Source: Hexactinellida sp. DTS-2022
Taxonomy: Eukaryota > Porifera > Hexactinellida
Reading direction: 5' to 3'
Length of the DNA stretch: 64,000 bases
Assembly: GCA_028753945.1 (NCBI GenBank)
Contig: JAPNXP010000009.1
Location: 2,232,001 to 2,296,000, forward strand
Part shown: in pieces, positions 22,331 to 36,043 of the stretch
Layout of the letters: the number at the start of each line of letters is the position of its first letter
Numbering within the stretch: the first letter of the stretch is position 1
Notes under the pieces: model-generated
Seen by the model: the letters and a program-made list of their open reading frames with translations, nothing else
Told to the model about the DNA's origin: nothing
The model's database searches: none
Position numbers and translations under genes: made by a program

Positions 22331-23527
22331 TATTTATCCGTAGCCACTCCACAGAACAGAGTTTTACTAACTAAGAGCCCAAATTTTTAGGATATGTGTC
22401 TCATGGGTTACAGATGTGCACCTGGGGTCACGATTTTTTATAACACTTTTTTGGACACATTTTTACACCTGTTTAATGTTAGAAAAAGCACAATAAATAG
22501 TGCGAGAATATTAAATTTATATGCATTCGATAGAGAATCTAATTCTACACCTTTTCACAGTGCACGAATTTTTAAATTGGGTTCCATTTGTGCCACAATT
22601 GAGTTGCAAGTTTCCTTTGTTTACTAACACTTCAGTTCAATTGAAAGTGTTAAATCTAATACTATTGTTTCAACTTGTAATAATTATATTGATTCCACTT
22701 GCGAGATCGAGTAGGCTTCTATTTTCCAATTGAAAACTAAGATTCTACATTCCTTAACAACGACGGACTATGTGATAATATTTATTTCAGCTTAGAATAT
22801 TCTTGCACAATGGATACATGACATATTTAATTCTAATTAATTCGCTCTGTGTTTAACTTATAGAGACGGTTCCAATTGGCTTATTGGGGTTATCGAGTGC
22901 GCTGAATTCAAATAACATAGTGAAATTAAATTAAAATTAATAATAATTGCAAATAATTTAATTTAATTTATTTTGCTGTACATAATAATGGTGTTAAATA
23001 ATTAATAAATTAATAATAAATTTATACAAATTAGCTAAATTTCATTAATCTCAGAGATGTTACAAGATAGAAACAAAATTTATAGTTATCAATTGGTCCT
23101 TATGGCACGTGCCACCTATACAAGTGGGTCTTGACACCTTGAGGTGATGATGACATCGTTAAAAAAATGTGTTTTTACAATTTTGTTAATTCGACATTTA
23201 AAATGGGTTAGTTGATGTTGGGTGATGGCCCAACACTCACATATAAAATGCTGAGTCATCAGCTATTATATTCTACTCAAACTTGAATATCTCTAAAATG
23301 AAGTGAAGTAAATGGAAACTTCCACCACTCTAAGGGTCGATGCCTTCTGTAACACCTTTTTAAAATATTTTAACACCTTTATTGTGATGATGACATGGCA
23401 CAAAAAAAATCCAAAATTGCAAATGTGCCGACAGCATGTTCCTTTGGAGGCACTATCAATTAACCAACCACCAAATATAGTGCCACCAAAGGAACATGCG
23501 TCGGCACTGCTGCAATTTTGGATTTTT

Positions 23528-23641
23528 ACTGTGCCGACTATACTATAGTATAGTGGCCCAGTATTGGAATCACTGCCTTTATTATTATTACTGTGCCGAC
23601 TATACTATAGTATAGTGGCCCAGTATTAGAATCACTGCCTT
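23528..23641 (+). repeat. Two mini-units
   Basis: They start at 23528 and 23590, between the hairpin at 23408 and the G-type arm, with TATTAGAATCACTGCC-type tails and (TTA)n separators. Confidence 0.88.
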
Positions 23642-26600
23642 TATTATTATTATTTTTATTATTATTATTATTTCTCCGTAGCAGGTGCCCTGGCCACACC
23701 TGTATACATAGAGGGCTGAAACTTGGCATGTAGATTCGGAGTCGACGTCTAATTTGCACCTGGGGTTACGATTTTGTATTAACAAATTTTTGACACATCT
23801 TTAACACCTTTCAAAATTTGTCTGGTCCATAACTCAACAAATGTTTTACTAAACCCCCAATTTTTATTTCATATTTGGATTCACCATAAAATTCTGCGTC
23901 TGATGGGAGAAGAAAATTTGTTAATATTGGTTTAATTTCTGCCATAAATGGGAGTTGAAATTCCTTTGTTTCTCAACACTTCAATTTCAATAAAACTGTG
24001 AAATTTAATTCCATTGTTTCAACTTGTAATAATTATATTGATTTAACTTGTTAAATCCTACTCTAGTGATTCAACTTGCGATAATTATATTGATTTAACT
24101 TATAAATTCCAGCTGGCTTCTATTTAATTCTAGTATTACTATACAATGGATTAAATAAAATATTATAATATAAGGAATTTGTTGACTCAACTCAACCAAC
24201 CATGGATAACATTGCTAAAATAAATAACTAATAATATAATTTATTATCAATACATAATGAATGAATGGCATTAAACTCTTGATGGTTTATGATAGAAACT
24301 AACTTCAAATTTATCTACCGTTCCTTGTAACTCCGACCAATTAACAAATGGTTCTTCACACCTTGGGCGTTGATGACTTGGCGAAAAAAAATACAAAATT
24401 GCAGCCTGCGCCGACAGCATGTTCCTTTGGAGGCACTATCAATAAACCACCAACAAAATATAGTGCCACCAAAGGGACATGCGTCGGCACAGGCTGCAAT
24501 TTTGTATTTTTTTATTATTATTATTATTATTATTTCTCCGTAGCAGGTGCCCTGGCCACACCTGTATACGTAGAGGGCTGAAACTTGGCATGTAGATTCG
24601 GAGTCGACGTCTAATTTGCACCTGGGGTTACGATTTTATATTAACAAATTTTTGACACATCTTTAACACCTTTCAAAATTTGTCTGGTCCATAACTCAAA
24701 AAATGTTTACTAAACCCCAAAATTTTATTTCACATTTGGATTCGCCATAAGATTCTGCGTCTGATGGGAGAAGAAATTTTTCAATAAAGGGGTCAATTTC
24801 TGCCATAAATGGGGGTTGAAATTTCTTTGTTTACTGACACTTCAATTTCAGTAAAGTGTTAAATCTAATTCTATTGTTTCAACTTGTAATAATTATATTG
24901 ATTTAACTTGTTAAATCCTACTCTAGTGATTCAACTTGCGATAATTATATTGATTCAACTTATAAATTCCAGCTGGCTTCTATTTAATTGTTGTATTACT
25001 ATACAATGGATTAAATAAGATATAATGATATAAGGAATTTGTTGACTAAACTCAAATCACCGTGGATAACAATGCTAAAATAAATAACTAATAAATTAAT
25101 TTATTATCAATAAGTAATGAATGAATGGCATTAAACTAAAGATGGTTTATGATAGAACCGTTAAGATTTTACATACCACAACAACGACAGATTATGTGAT
25201 TATATTTACTTCTGCGTTAATATTATTGCACAGTTAAAATACTGACGTAATTAATTATAATTAATTCAGTCAGTATATGACTTATATAGATGCTCCCAAT
25301 TTGTTTATTAGGGGTTATCGAGTGTGCGGAATTGAAATTTGATTACCAAATTAATTAATTATTTATTTATGACAAAATAATTAAACTTAATAAATATAAG
25401 TTGACATTGGAATTGGTGTTAAATTATTAATAATATTAGTAATTATATATACTAATTAATTAAATATCATAAATCTCAGAGATCATAGAAGATAGAAACA
25501 AACTTTCAATTTATCAATTGGTCCTTATGGCACGTGCCACCTATACAAGGGGGTCTTGACACCTTGAGGTGATGATGACATCGTTAAAAAAATGTGTTTT
25601 TACAATTTTGTTAATTCGATATTAAAAATGGGTTAGTTCATGTTGGGTGATGACCCAACACTCACATAAAAAATGCTGAGTCATCAGATTTTATATTCTA
25701 CTCAAACTTGAATATCGCTAAAAGGAAGTGAACTAAAACGAAACTTCCACCACTCTAAGGGTCGATGCCTTCTGTAACACCTTTTTGAAATGATTTAACA
25801 CCTTTATAGTAATGATGACTTGGCGAAAAAAAAATCCAAAATTGCATCCTGTGCCGACAGCATGTTCCATTGGAGGCACTATCAATAAACCACCAACAAA
25901 ATATAGTGCCACCCAAGGAACATGCGTCGGCACAGGATGCAATTTTGGATTTTATTATTATTATTATCCTTCCGTATCCTCTCCTCAGAACAGAGTATTA
26001 TTAACTAAGAGCCTACATTTTCAGAATATGTGTCTCATGGGTTACAGATGTGCACCTGGGGTCACGATTTTTTATCACATTTTTTTGGACACATTTTTGC
26101 ACCTGTTTAATATTGAAACAGGAACAATAAATAGTACCCGAAAATTAAATTTACATGCATTCGATAGATAATTAAATTCTACACCTTTTCACAGTGCACG
26201 AATTTTTAAATTGAGTTTCGTTTGTGCCACAATTGGGTTGCAAGTTTCCTTTGTTTACTAACACACTAGTTCAATTGAAGTGGTATTTCGAATTCTATTG
26301 TTTCAACTTGTAATAATTATATTGATTCAACTTGTGAGATCGAGTAGGCTTCTATTTTCTAATTGAAACCTAAGATTTTACATTCCACAACAACGACATA
26401 TTAAGTGATTATATTTAATTCTGCGAGAATATTCTTGCACTGTTAATAGACTGACGTAATAATTATAATTAATTCAGTCAGTATATGACTTATATAGATG
26501 CTTCCAATATGTTTATTAGGGGTTATAGAGTGTGCGGAATTTAAATTTGATTACCAAATTAATTAATTAATTATTTATGACAAAATAATTTAACTTAATA

Positions 26601-27160
26601 ATTGTAAGTTGACATTGAAATTGGTGTTATATTATAAATAATATTAATAATTATTTATACAAATTAATTAAATATCATAAATCTCAGAATTCAAATAAGA
26701 TAGTAACAAACTTCCAATTTATCAATTGATCATTATGCCACGTAACACCTCTACAAATGGGTATTGACACCTTGAGGTGATGATGACATCGTAAAAAAAA
26801 TGTGTTTTTACAATTTTGTTAACTCGATATTTAAAATGGGTTAGTTGAAGTTGGGTGATGACCCAACACTCACATAAAAAATGCTGAGTCATCAGCTATT
26901 ATATTCTACTCAAACTTGAATATCTCTAAAATGAAGTGAACTAAATGGAAACTTCCGCCACTCTAAGGGTCGATGTCTTCTGTAACAACTTTTGAAATAT
27001 TTTAACACCTTCATAGTGATGATGACATGGCGGAAAAAAAAAATCCAAAATTGCAGCTGTGCTGACAGCATGTCCCATTGGAGGCACTATCATAAACCAC
27101 CACCAAAATATAGTGCCACCAAAGGAACATGCGTCGGCACAGCTGCAATTTTGGATTTTT

Positions 27161-27287
27161 ACTGTGCCGACTATACTTTAGTATAGTGGCCCAGTTCTAA
27201 TCTTAGTGCTTTGGTTAGTTATTATTATTATTACTGTGCCGACTATACTATAGTATAGTGGCCCAGTATTGGAATCACTGCCTTTAT
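27161..27287 (+). repeat. Two mini-units with different tails
   Basis: They start at 27161 (tail GTGCTTTGG; one palindrome base altered, ACTTTAGT) and 27233 (tail GAATCACTGCC). Two tail types side by side show that units were added separately and not by simple slippage of one copy. Confidence 0.85.
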
Positions 27288-29938
27288 TATTATTTTTATT
27301 ATTTTTATTTTTTCTCCGTAGACGGTGCCCTGGCCAGAGCTCTATAGTTGATGGGCTGAAACTTGGCATGTAGGTGCGATGGGACCGTCTAATTTGCACC
27401 TGGGGTTACGATTTTTGATTAACAAATTTTGGACACATCTTTAACAACTTTCAAAATTTTTCTGGTCCATAACTAATAATATGTTTTACTAAACCCCCAA
27501 ATTTTATTTCATATTTGGATTCATCTTAAAATTCTGCGTCTGTTGGGAGAAGAAATTTTAAAAAATGGATTTAATTTTTGCCATAAATGGGGGTTGAAAT
27601 TTCTTTGTTTACTCACACTCCAATTTCTGTAAAAGTGTTAAATCTAATTCCATTGTTTCAACTTGTAATAATTATATTGATTTTTAACTTGTTAAATCCT
27701 ACTCTATTGATTCAACTTGCGATAATTATATTGATTTAACTTATAAATTCCAGCTGGCTTCTATTTAATTGTAGCATTACTATACAATGGATTAAATAAA
27801 ATTAATTTATATAAGGAATTTGTTGACTTTACTCAACTCACCGTGGATAACATTGCTAAAATAAATAACTAATAATTTAATTTATTATCAATAAGTAATG
27901 AATGAATGGCATTAAACTAAAGATGTTTTATGATATAACCGTTAAGATTTACCTTCCACAACAACGACAGATTAAGTGATTATATTTATTTCGGCGAGAA
28001 TATTCTTGCACAATTAATGTACTGACGTGAATTAATTATAATTAATTCCTTTTGTATTTAACTTAAGAAGTTTCCAATTGGATTAGTGGGGTTATCGAGT
28101 GCGCTGAATTCAAATATGATAGTGAAATTCGATTTAAATTAATAATAAGTGCAAATAATTGAGCTTTAATTATTTGCTGTACATAATAATGGTGTTAAAT
28201 TATTGATTTATTAATTAAATATTTATACTAATTAGCTAAATTTCATTAATCTCAGAGATGATACAAGATAGAAACAAACTTTCAATTTATCAATTGGTCC
28301 TTATGCCAGGTACCACTTATACAAGTGGGTCTTGACACCTTGAGGTGATGATGACATCGTCAAAAAAAAGTATTTTACAATTTTGTGAATTAAATATTTC
28401 GCATGGGTTGGTTGGAGTTGGGTGAATACCCAACACGCACTTTAAATATGCTGAGTCATCACAGATTATATTCTACTGAAACTTGAATATCTCTCTAATG
28501 AAGTGAGCTAAATGGAAACTTCCACTACTCTAAGGGTCGTTGCCTACTGAAACACCTTTCTGTAATAATTTAACACCTTCATAGTGATGATGACTAGGCA
28601 AAAAAAATCCAAAATTGGAGCTTGTGCCGACTGCATGTTCCTTTGGAGGTACTATCTATAAACCACCACCGAAATATAGTGCCACCAAAGGAGCATGCGT
28701 CGGCACAGGCTGCAATTTTGTATTTTTTATTATTATTATTTATCCGTAGCCACTCCACAGAACAGAGTTTTATTAACTAAGAGCCCTAATTTTTTGGATG
28801 GGTGTCTCATGGGTTACAGATGTGCACCTGGGGTCACGATTTTTTATTACATTTTTTTGGACACATATTTGCACCTGTTTAATATTGAAACAGGAACAAT
28901 AAATAGTACCCGAAAATTAAATTTATATGCATTCGATAGAGAATTAAATTCTACACCTTTTCACAGTGCACGAATTTTCAAATTGTACTTAGTTTGTGCC
29001 ACAATTGAGTTGCAAGTTTCCTTTGTTTACTAACACTTCAGTTCAATTGAAAGTGTTAAATCTAATTCTATTGTTTCAATCGTTATTATTATATTGATTC
29101 AACTTGTGAGATCGAGTAGGCTTCTATTTTCCAATTGAAAACTAAGATTCTACATTCCATAACAGCGACAGATTATGTGATTATATTTATTTCTGCTTAG
29201 AATATTCTTGAACAATGGATACATGACATATTTAATTCTAATTAATTCGCTCTGTGTTTAACGTATAGAGATGGTTCCAAATAGATTATTGGGGTTATCG
29301 AGTGCGCTGAATTCAAATATGATAGTGAAATTCAATTTAAATTAATAATTATTGCAAATAATTGAACTAAATTTATTTTGATGTACATAATATTGGTGTT
29401 AAATTATAAATAGATTAATTAAATATTTATACTGATTATCTAAATTTCATTAATATCAGAAATGATATAAGATAGAAACAAACTTTAAATTTATCAATTG
29501 GTCCTTATGGGACGTACCACCTATACAAGTAAATCTTGACACCTTGAGTTGATGATGACATCGTCAAAAAAATGTATTTTACAAATTTGTGAATTAAATA
29601 ATTCGCATGGGTTGGTTGGAGTTGAGTGATCACCCAACATGCACATAAAAAATGTTGACTCATCACTTATTATATTTTACTGAAACTTGAATATATTTGG
29701 AACGAAGTGAGCAAAATGGAAACTTCCACCACTCTAAGGGTCGTGGCCTTCTGAAACACCTTTCAAAAATAATTTAACACCTTTATAGTGATGATGACTT
29801 TGCGAAAAAAAATCCAAAATTGCAGTCTGTGCCGACAGCATGTTCCATTGGAGGCACTATCAGTAAACCACCAACAAAATATAGTGCCACCAAAGGAACA
29901 TGCATCGGCACATGCTGCAATTTTGTATTTTTTTTTTT

Positions 29939-29992
29939 ACTGTGCCGACTATACTATAGTATAGTGGCCCAGTTCTAATCTCACTGCCTTTA
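29939..29992 (+). repeat. Single mini-unit
   Basis: One copy flanked by T-rich tracts, in the same slot between hairpin and G-type arm. Confidence 0.85.
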
Positions 29993-32900
29993 TTTTTTTT
30001 TATTTTTTTTTTTTCTCCGTAGACGGTGCCCTGGCCAGAGCTTTATAGTTGATGGGCTGAAACTAGGCATGTAGGTGCGATGGGACCGTCTAATTTGCAC
30101 CCGGGGTTACGATTGTTAATTAACACATTTTGGACACATCTTTAACACCTTTCAAAATTTGTCTGGTCCATAACTCAAAATATGTTTTACTAAACCCCCA
30201 AATTTTATTTCATATTTGGATTCATCTTAAAATTTTGCGTCTGTTGGGAGAAGAAAACTTTCAAAAATTGGTTTAATTTTTGCCATAAATTGGGGTTGAA
30301 ATTTCTTTGTTTACTCACACTTCAATTTCTGTAAAAGTGTTAAATGTAATTCCATTGTTTTAACTTGTAATAATTATATTGATTTAACTTGTTAAATCCT
30401 ACTCTATTGATTCAACTTGCGATAATTAAATTGATTCAACTTATAAATTCCAGCTGGCTTCTATTTAATTGTAGCATTACTATACAATGGATTAAATTAA
30501 ATTAATTTATATAAGGAATTTGTTGACTTTACTCAACTCACCGTGGATAACATTGCTAAAATATATAACTAATAATTCAATTTATTATCAAAAAGTAATG
30601 AATGAATGGCATTAAACTAAAGATGGTTTATGATAGAACCGTTAAGATTTTACATTCCACAACTTCAGATTAAGTGATTATATTTATTTCGGCCAGAATA
30701 TTCTTGCACAATTAATGTACTGACGTAATTTATTATAATTAATTCCTTTTGTATTTAACTTAAGAAGTTTCCAATTGGATTAGTGGGGTTATCGAGTGCG
30801 CTGAATTCAAATATGATAGTGAAATTCGATTTAAATTAATAATAAGTGCAAATAATTGAACTTTATTTATTTTGCTGTACATAATATTGGTGTTAAATTA
30901 TTAATTTATTAATTAAATATTTATACTAATTAGCTAAATTTCATTAATCTCAGAGATGATACAAGATAAAAACAAACTTTCAATTTATCAATTGGTCCTT
31001 ATGCCACGGACCACCTATACAAGTGGGTCTTGACACCTTGAGGTGATGATGACATCGTCAAAAAAATGTGTTTTTACAATTTTGTGAATTAAATAATTTG
31101 CATTGGTTGGTTGGAGTTGGGTGAATACCCAACACGCACTTTAAAAATGCTGAGTCATCACAGATTATATTCTACTGAAACCTGAATATCTCTCAAATGC
31201 AGTGAGCTAAATTGAAACTTCCACCACTCTAAGGTTCGTTGCCTACTGAAACAACTTTCAGAAATAATTTAACACCTTCATAGTGATGATGACTAGGCAA
31301 AAAAAAATCCAAAATTGCAGCTTGTGCCGACAGCATGTTCCTTTGGAGGCACTATCAATGAACCACTACCAATATATAGTGCCATCAAAGGAACATGCGT
31401 CGGCACAGGCTGCAATTTTGGATTTTTTTTTTTTTTTTTTTTTTCTCCGTAGACGGTGCCCTGGCCTGAGCTTTATAGTTGATGGGCTGAAACTTGGCAT
31501 GTAGGTTCGATGGGACCGTCTAATTTGAACCTGGGGTTACGATTTTTGATTAAGAAATTTTTGACACATCTTTAACACCTTTCAAAATTTGTCTGGTCCA
31601 TAACTCAAAAATTGTTTTATTAAACCCCCAAATTTTATTTCACTTTTGGATTCGCCATAAAATTCTGCGTCTGATGGGAGAAGAAATTTTTCAATAAAGG
31701 GGTCAATTTCTGCCATAAATGGGGGTTGAAATTTCTTTGTTTACTCACACTTCAATTTCAGTAAAACTGTGAAATCGAATTCCATTGTTTCAACTTGTAA
31801 TAATTATATTGATTTACTTGTTAAATCCTACTCTAGTGATTCAACTTGCGATAATTATATTGATTTAACTTATAAATTCCAGCTGGCTTCTATTTAATTC
31901 TAGTATTACTTATACAATGGATTAAATAAAATATTATAATATAAGGAATTTGTTGACTTAATTCAACTTAACCGTGGATAACATTGCTAAAATAAATAAC
32001 TAATAATATAATTTATTATCGATACATAATGAATGAATGGCTTTAAACTCAAGATGGTTTATGATAGAACCGTTAAGATTTTACATTCCACAACAACGAC
32101 AGATTAAGTGAATATATTTATTTCGGCGAGAATATTCTTGCACAATTAATGTACTGACGTAATTAATTATAATTAATTCCTTTTGTATTTAACTTATAGA
32201 CGGTTCCAATTGGATTATTGGGTTTATCGAGTGCGTGGAATTCAAACATTATAGTGAAATTCAATTTAAATTAATAATAATTGCAAATAATTGAACTTAA
32301 TTTATTTTGCTGTATATAATAGTGGTGTTAAATAATTAATACATTAATTAAATTTTTATGCTAATTAGTTAAATTTCATTTATCTCAGAGATGATACAAG
32401 ATAGAAACAAACTTTCAATTTATCAATTGGTCCTTATGCGAGGTACCACCTATACAAGTGGGTCTTGACACCTTGAGGTGATGATGACATCGTTAAAAAA
32501 ATGTATTTTTACAATTTTTTTAATTCGAGATTCAAAATGGGTTAGTTGGTGTTGGGTGATGACCCAACACTCACATAAAAAATGCAGACTCATCACTCAT
32601 TATATTCTACTGAAACTTGAATATCTTTGAAACGAAGTGAGCAAAATGGAAACTTCCACGACTCTAAGGGTCGTTGCCTTCTGAAACACCTTACTGAAAT
32701 AATTTAATACCTTCATAGTGATGATGACATGGCGGAAAAAAAATCCAAAATTGCAGCCTGCGCCGACAGCATGTTCCTATGGAGGCACTATCAATAAACC
32801 ACCACCAAAATATATTGCCACCAAAGGAACATGCGTCGGCACAGGCTGCAATTTTGGATTTTTTATTTTTATTTTTTTCTCCGTAGACGGTGCCCTGGCC

Positions 32901-35395
32901 AGAGCTTAATTGTTGATGGGCTGAAACTTGGCATGTAGGTGCGATGGGACCTTCTAATTTGCACCTGGGGTTACGATTTTTCGTTAACTAATTTTTGACA
33001 CATCTTTAACACCTTTAAAAATTTGTCTGGTCCATAACTCAAAATATGTTTTACTAAACCCCCAAATTTTATTTCATATTTGGATTCGCCATAAAATTCT
33101 GCGTCTGATGGGAGAATAGATTTCCCAATAAAGGGATCAATTTCTGCCATTAATGGGGGTTGAAATTTCTTTGTTTACTCACACTTCAATTTCAGTAAAG
33201 TGTTAAATCTAATTCTATTGTTTCAACTTGAAATAATTATATTGATTTAACTTGTTAAATCCTACTCTAGTGATTCAACTTGCGATAATTATATTGATTT
33301 AACTTGTTAAATCCTACTCTAGTGATTCAACTTGCGATAATTATATTGATTTAACTTATAAATTCCTGCTGGCTTCTATTTAATTCTAGCATTACTATAC
33401 AATGGATTAAATTAAATTAATTTATATAAGGAATTTGTTGACTTTACTCAACTCACCGTGGATAACATTGCTAAAATATATAACTAATAATTAAATTTAT
33501 TATCAATAAGTAATGAATGGCATTAAACTAAAGATGGTTTATGATAGAACCGTTAACATTTTACATTCCACAACAACGACAGATAAAGTGATTATATTTA
33601 TTTCGCGAGAATATTCTTGCACAATTAATGTACTGACGTCATTTATTATAATTAATTCCTTTTGTATTTAACTTATAGACGGTTCCAATTGGATTATTGG
33701 GGTTATCGAGTGCGCTGAATTCAAATATGATAGTGAAATTCGATTTAAATTAATAATAAGTGCAAATAATAGAACTTTATTTATTTTGCTGTACATAATA
33801 ATGATGTTAAATTATTAATTTATTAATTAAATATTTATACTAATTAGCTAAATTTCATTAATCTCAGAGATGATACAAGATAGAAACAAACTTTCAATTT
33901 ATCAATTGGTCCTTATGCCACGTACCACCTATACAAGTGAGTCTTGACACCTTGAGGTGATGATGACATCGTCAAAAAAATGTATTTTTACAATTTTGTG
34001 AATTCGATATTTAAAATGGGTTATTTGATGTTGGGTGAAGACCCAACACTCACCTAAAAAATGCTGAGTCATCAGCTATTATATTCTACTAAAACTTGAA
34101 TATCTCTAAAATGAAGTGAACTAAATGGAAACTTCCGCCACTCTAAGGGTCGGTGCCTTCTGTAACACCTTTTGATATATTTTAACACCTTCATAGTGAT
34201 GATGACATGGCGAAAAAAAATCCAAAATTGCAGCTGTGCTGACAGCATGTCCCATTGGAGGCACTATCAATAAACCACCACCAAAATATAGTGCCACCAA
34301 AGGAACATGCGTCGGCACAGCTGCAATTTTGGATTTTTTTTTTTTTTAATTATTATTATTTTTTTCTCCGTAGACGGTGCCCTGGCCAGAGCTTAATTGT
34401 TGATGGGCTGAAACTTGGCATGTAGGTGCGATGGGACCTTCTAATTTGCACCTGGGGTTACGATTTTTCGTTAACAAATTTTTGACACATCTTTAACACC
34501 TTTAAAAATTTGTCTGGTCCATAACTCAAAATATGTTTTACTAAACCCCCAAATTTTATTTCATATTTGGATTCGCCATAAAATTCTGCGTCTGATGGGA
34601 GAATAGATTTCCCAATAAAGGGGTCAATTTCTGCCATTAATGGGGGTTGAAATTTCTTTGTTTACTCACACTTCAATTTCAGTAAAGTGTTAAATCTAAT
34701 TCTATTGTTTCAACTTGTAATAATTATATTGATTTAACTTGTTAAATCCTACTCTAGTGATTCAACTTGCGATAATTATATTGATTTCACTTGTTAAATC
34801 TTGACTCTATTGTTTCAACTTGCGATAAATATATTGATTCAACTTATAAATTCCAGCTGGCTTCTATTTAATTGTAGTATTACTAGACAATGGATTAAAT
34901 AAAATAATATAATATAAGGAATTTGTTGACTCACTCAACCAACCGTGGATAACATTGCTAAAATAAATTACTACTAATATATTTTATTATCAATACAAAA
35001 TGAATGAATGGCAATAAACTCTAGATGGTTTATGATAGAAACAAACTATAAATTATCTACCGTTCCTTGTGACTCGGACCAGTTAACAAATGGTTCATGA
35101 CACCTTGATGCGTTGATGACTGGGCGAAAAAAATCCAAAATTGCAGCCTGTGCCGATAGCATTTTCCTTTGGAGGCACTATCAATGAACAACCAACAAAA
35201 ATATAGTGCCACCAAAGGAACATGGTCGGCACAGGCTTCAATTTTGGATTTTATTTATATTATTTCTCCCTAGAAGGTGACCTGGCCACACCTTTATACA
35301 TAGAGAGCTGAAACTTGGCATGTGGGTGCGGAGTTCCTTTCTAATTTGCACCTGGGGTTACGATTTATGATCAAATAATTTTAACACCTATTTAA

Positions 35396-35540
35396 TCCAA
35401 TTATGGCTTAGCCAATTAAATTCGAGATTTGTCCCAGTATGGATTAGCAGCTAGCATCCAATTAGTATAAAAGGATTTTCTATCAATTGTTAGTGTGCAT
35501 ATAGAATGCCTAACCGAAGCTGTAATTTAATTGGTCGAGA
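35396..35540 (-). repeat. Host repeat with two empty MITE sites
   Basis: The reverse complement matches the unique parts of 3485-4390 (CTAATCCATACTGG, ATCCTTTTATACTAATTG, GTTAGGCATTCTATA) and lacks both MITEs. It therefore documents the pre-insertion state. It lies between the end of array 1 and the left end of the MULE element. Confidence 0.75.
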
Positions 35541-35733
35541 GTAAGAATTATTTAATTCACTGCACATATTGAGTTTTAGTCATTACTTGCTTGACTCCAC
35601 CTGCATCATTTCAGTTTAGCTAATTCTATTACTCGTACCAGGTCGTCTCGTACTAAGTCAACTCGTACCAGGTCGACTCGTACTCAAGTCAATCCATACT
35701 AAGCAGATAATCCAATTGATCAAATCGTAAATA

Positions 35734-35834
35734 CAGTCAACATCCGGTAACTCGAATGCCCGTTAATTCGAACATTCGTTATCTCGAACGGATTTTTCAT
35801 TCCCCTGAGGGTTCGAGTTACCGGATGTTGACTG
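35734..35834. mobile_element. Pogo/Tigger-like MITE, CAGTCAACATCCGG ends
   Basis: The 101-bp element is a near-complete palindrome: CAGTCAACATCCGGTAACTC and its inverted complement, with TA on both sides. Its centre is TTATCTCGAACGG. A second member with an internal duplication is at 55089-55262. Confidence 0.88.
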
Positions 35835-36043
35835 TATATTGATAGATGCTGGTTGGATGGGTAAAAGTTTGGGCTCTATGAAACCTGTTAAATATTAATT
35901 AATTCCATTGATATATTCGAATTGGTTTACCTGTTTTCAAATATCACGTCTATTGATGAAGCCAGCTTTGGATATTCTTATTGCTATTAAATTCTATATA
36001 TTTTCAAATTCTCAATTAAATTTATTATTTCGCTTACAAATAC

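Larger units (their letters stand above)
22331..35395 (+). repeat. Hairpin-module array 1, second forward segment
   Basis: Ten hairpins lie at 23408-23525, 24390-24509, 25832-25953, 27042-27159, 28606-28725, 29811-29930, 31306-31425, 32742-32861, 34219-34336 and 35132-35250. Spacings fall near 0.9-1.0, 1.2 and 1.45-1.57 kb. Each is preceded by a GATGATGAC-TGGCGAAAAA motif and followed by an (ATT)n or T-rich tract. After that comes a G-type arm (about 23672, 24534, 27315, 30015, 31445, 32878, 34365 and a degraded one at 35265) or an S-type arm (22331, 25965, 28742). Short modules end in TTTATCTACCGTTCCTTGTGAC; long ones carry an extra segment with CACCTTGAGGTGATGATGAC. All open frames inside are repeat-derived. 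Confidence 0.87.

Noticed and set aside
25812..29033. 112-119 residue open frames over S-type arms (CLMGYRCAPGVTIFY)
   Set aside because: The peptide recurs with each S-type arm but its ends vary, stops appear in sister copies and there is no known domain; this is repeat sequence translated by chance.
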